Shown piece by piece: positions 36,201-37,671 of a stretch of DNA of 37,671 nt (within the stretch, counting starts at the first letter, position 1; every line of letters begins with the position of its first letter). Under the pieces are notes generated by a model. The model was not told the DNA's origin. It saw nothing but the letters and a program-made list of their open reading frames with translations, and ran no database searches. Source of the DNA: Pseudomonadota bacterium (lineage in GTDB: Bacteria; Myxococcota_A; Polyangia; Polyangiales; JAFGIB01); contig JADGRE010000028.1 in NCBI GenBank assembly GCA_017881185.1, forward strand, positions 1 to 37,671. Direction: 5' to 3'. The position numbers and the translations under genes are program-made.

Positions 36201-36801
36201 GCGCGTTGCTCAGCGTCGCGTTGAAGCTGGAAGCGACGATCAGCGGGTTCGCACCGAAGTAGGTCTCCATGCCGTCGAAGGTCATGAGACCGAAGCGCAA
36301 GCGCGAGGAGTAGGTGTCGAGCACGCCGTTGGTGTCCTGCAGCGGCTGCACGGTGGCTTGCGCATAAGGACACGGTCCGCTGGTCGGACAAGCCCACGGT
36401 TGGTTGTACGGAAAATTGTAACCCACGTCGTAGGTCATGCCGTTGGGAACGGTGCGTGCGAGCGTGCTGCACTGGAAGTTGAAGAACTTGCCCGTGAGCG
36501 CCTCGAGCACGAAGGCCCAGCGGTTCTTCTTGAGGTCGATGTGTTGCTGGGTGCTGTTGTCGAGCGAGCACTGGGGCAAGCAGGTGATGCACGCGGGGTC
36601 GCCGACCAGCGGACAGGTGCAGATCGAAGCGGGAACCTTCTCCATCGAGCCGGATGTATCGACGATCAGCATGACAAAGGGTTGCAGGTTACGAATGTCG
36701 GGGTCACCGGCCTGCGCGCTGGCGGGCAGCGCGCGAGCACACGCCAAGGCCGCGCACACGGCGCACAACCTCGCGAAGAACTTGGCGTAACTACTGCTCA
36801 T
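33181..36801 (-). CDS. PilY1/PilC-like pilus tip protein with VWA domain
   Basis: 1206 residues from the ATG at 36801, with GGAGG four bases upstream; the frame is open to 37230, but that part is the pilX-like gene out of frame. A signal peptide ends near ASA (residue 29). A von Willebrand A domain follows: MIDAS DTSGS at 48-52, Thr273 in GGTPI and Asp307 in ITDGEPDDD, interrupted by Cys-rich insertions (CTCPLVGDPACITCLPQC). The C-terminal half (about 610-1130) is the Neisseria PilC/PilY1 beta-propeller, with LADIYHSSPVV, LFVGSNDGVLHAF, EIWGFVPP and GGNAYVALDVSDP. PilY1 proteins sit at type IV pilus tips and act in adhesion, surface sensing and control of retraction. The pilX-like gene precedes it by ten bases. 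Confidence 0.93.
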   Translation of the reverse strand: MSSSYAKFFARLCAVCAALACARALPASAQAGDPDIRNLQPFVMLIVDTSGSMEKVPASICTCPLVGDPACITCLPQCSLDNSTQQHIDLKKNRWAFVLEALTGKFFNFQCSTLARTVPNGMTYDVGYNFPYNQPWACPTSGPCPYAQATVQPLQDTNGVLDTYSSRLRFGLMTFDGMETYFGANPLIVASSFNATLSNAQNGMWSYAGAHPFHYPGCTEDYMMDTGARSSVATEGGLVSVSTTSCPSPPCDMYQINSTIQDTLLRTRPYGGTPIAASLDDLYYHFKNDATDTFGTCRDRYALLITDGEPDDDYRFYGCDCKRRGNCPAHDSQATIDSYKCPYPLAEDVAYDLVNGRAGDQGQMKKLFVIGISIGDAESKGKLNLIASQGGSTDLDADGNTARFADDFGTLQATLDKLFGGLSRPVSRSVPAFAFPQQLQTRFPTNPPAQYQLSTGFQVALDQPVGGIAAPWTGIIERQRFGCTAGQTDPEADPLSSIAADGDKFHEVLNAMPDPNVRDLWTVMPNSVTNALTNQAAATILQSAIDRGASTSVCGVGGCPKLRIDDSKVNNKVLGLAVSDTTTQGTILGWMFGKSGSVRGPSVSPAPFHTPKRLADIYHSSPVVMNPPAYATTDADYSNFRTAYSTRPLTLFVGSNDGVLHAFSVEDYTGAKGNLTAGQEIWGFVPPILLPKLQAQLGAHQFGMDGTPELKDVQFSTNPAAGGTDYHTVLISGMRGGGNAYVALDVSDPQNPVFLWQFSDPDMGFTYGRPAIVSATFNWNGNSTPETRAVAILAGGVGKKDTTPGFGCGTSLQENTLRTTGSKPYTTYADIPPAGGAPLSHRQTVQCWARSGRALFFVDVATGTLIKKIFDTDIDPSNGTVFASPVVGSPAMFPDGVGEIAKEGFVLDADGLLWRIDLSAPDPDPTHAWSGWTVRPFHDIFWDGTYIEGEPTYERPILSTDDQHRLVVILGTGDGDNFDKPTVKNRVVSLTEVLKNTPPSTPDDYAAAMNWEIRVPVVGSGANSHYSFVQSELVTGSMALFQGTLFMASFVSVVNTTNACAYGRGRYWSVDYHQRDAAYPNATGTYGPLFIQDTLSTQNTGLATNAAVDASLFNKDISDAEPNLLVLGLSTTQRPTCKTGSPSVGGYFGYQLPEVVSGGTPAIWLVAQASSNGNRVRAGSQLGRVEVQMQRSAAFTRVTGWVPSID

Positions 36802-36811
36802 GCTGCCTCCA

Positions 36812-37654
36812 CTACAGTACCGGACACTTCCACAGTGTCGGCCCCGTGATGATGGTGGTGCGCGCGTCGTGCGCTGACGAAAAACGGTTGAGGGCGTATG
36901 CACCGCCGAGGACCTTGCCGCCGTAGGTGAGATCCCAGGTCTTGGTGAGGCCATTGGGCAAGAACGAGCGCCCGCGCGAGGTGACCACGCAGTAGTACGG
37001 CGCATACGGGTTCGAGTCGTCGACGGGATTGCCAGGGCTCGCGTAAGCTGGAAGCTTCTTGCAGTCGTAGAAGTCCACGACGTAATCGGGGTTGGAGTTC
37101 GAGCCCGGAGGCCCGTTTCCGGCTGCTTGCGCCGCAAACACCGCAGCGTCGCCCGGCCGGTACGCTGCCTGCGGACCCAACGTGCCGATCGTGTCTGCCA
37201 GCCCGGAGACCGTACCCCCGGTATCGACACCGTTGGCCAAGCTGAGCGGCGGGAAGTCGGGCAGCACCGCAGCGGCCGACTTCTGAATGAAGTCTTTCTG
37301 GTTGAACCACTGCGAGCGCACCGAGAAGAAGCTGTAGCCCTGTGGCACCTCGGTCTCGCCGTACGGATACATGTTGGGCGGGAGGCGAGGCGCGCCGACG
37401 CTCAGGAACACGCAGGCGAACTTGTCCTGCGTCGCCATCGCGTCGGCGTACGAGAGCGTGGAGATCAACGCGTTCTCGGCGATGTACTGGGTCTGCATCG
37501 ACACGCGGTTGCTGCCCGCCGCGCGCAGCTCGGCCTGCGTGGTCTGCAGGGCGATCGTCGCGAGCGCTGTGGCCACTAGCAAGATCAACATCACGATGAA
37601 CATCACCGCGCCTTCTCGAGCGCGGCGACGGCGCTGAGCGCGTCGTGAGGGCAA
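36812..37654 (-). CDS. PilX-like type IV pilus assembly protein, 5' end uncertain
   Basis: About 280 residues if read from the TTG at 37654; the frame stays open to the right edge, so the true start may lie outside. A basic leader (RRAQRRRRAREG) is followed by a long hydrophobic helix (AVMFIVMLILLVATALATIAL) and then QTTQAELRAAGSNR, matching PilX N-terminal regions, which normally read RGA(V/A)L..LLLL..T. The rest is a Pro/Gly-rich periplasmic domain with a few Cys. PilX-type minor pilins work with PilY1 at the pilus tip. The stop lies ten bases before the pilY1 start. Overall similarity to known PilX is limited to the N-terminus, so the call rests on that and on context. Confidence 0.75.
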   Translation of the reverse strand: MPSRRAQRRRRAREGAVMFIVMLILLVATALATIALQTTQAELRAAGSNRVSMQTQYIAENALISTLSYADAMATQDKFACVFLSVGAPRLPPNMYPYGETEVPQGYSFFSVRSQWFNQKDFIQKSAAAVLPDFPPLSLANGVDTGGTVSGLADTIGTLGPQAAYRPGDAAVFAAQAAGNGPPGSNSNPDYVVDFYDCKKLPAYASPGNPVDDSNPYAPYYCVVTSRGRSFLPNGLTKTWDLTYGGKVLGGAYALNRFSSAHDARTTIITGPTLWKCPVL

Positions 37655-37671
37655 ACGTGAAGCTGTGCGCG

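Overview
The window looks like a piece of chromosome from a high-GC Gram-negative bacterium, most likely a myxobacterium or close relative (Myxococcota/Polyangia type). This is inferred from the third-position-GC-rich codons, a giant Ser/Thr-kinase/TPR/coiled-coil protein, an Asp/Ala/Gly/Thr-rich Cys-containing lipoprotein, abundant TPR proteins, an NtrC-family activator, PilY1/PilX-type pilus genes and a complete mreBCD-mrdA-rodA cluster. No tRNA, rRNA, CRISPR array, transposase or phage gene was seen. Once starts are corrected no gap between genes exceeds 300 bases; the longest are 7506-7791 (about 286 b) and 30512-30778 (about 267 b), both between divergent genes.

Layout. 1-7505: the 5' part of a minus-strand PhoH ATPase that runs off the left edge, a small secreted lipoprotein, and a 2022-residue minus-strand kinase/TPR protein whose N-terminus resembles the bacterial death-like effector-associated fold. 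7792-9789: a small [2Fe-2S] ferredoxin, a cytoplasmic TPR protein and a BamD-like outer-membrane assembly lipoprotein. 9999-17209: a plus-strand run of a periplasmic TPR protein, QueD, a PlsC-type acyltransferase, a small exported IPT/TIG-like protein, two alkaline-phosphatase-superfamily phosphodiesterases and a GT4 glycosyltransferase; most junctions overlap or nearly touch. 17370-21419: a PQQ-type beta-propeller protein, a Nit-family amidohydrolase and a MepA-type murein endopeptidase. 21456-24980: an NtrC-family regulator with a receiver that has lost its phospho-acceptor Asp, divergent from an exported SRPBCC protein, followed by a membrane-anchored DegP/HtrA protease. 25011-30511 (minus): rodA, mrdA (PBP2), mreD, mreC, mreB, transcribed mreB first. 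30779-32627: an ECF sigma factor divergent from mreB, then hisC. 32642-37654 (minus): PilX-like protein, PilY1-like VWA adhesin and a small lipoprotein, a pilus-tip operon entering from the right edge.

How it fits together. Much of the window concerns the cell envelope: the rod-elongation machinery, a murein endopeptidase, a periplasmic protease, outer-membrane assembly, lipid acylation and glycosylation, and type IV pilus tip proteins. The least explained parts are the death-like/kinase/TPR protein, the regulator with a degenerate receiver, and the coupled pair of cytosolic phosphodiesterases with a glycosyltransferase. None of these is proven to be a new system from sequence alone; they are the best candidates here.
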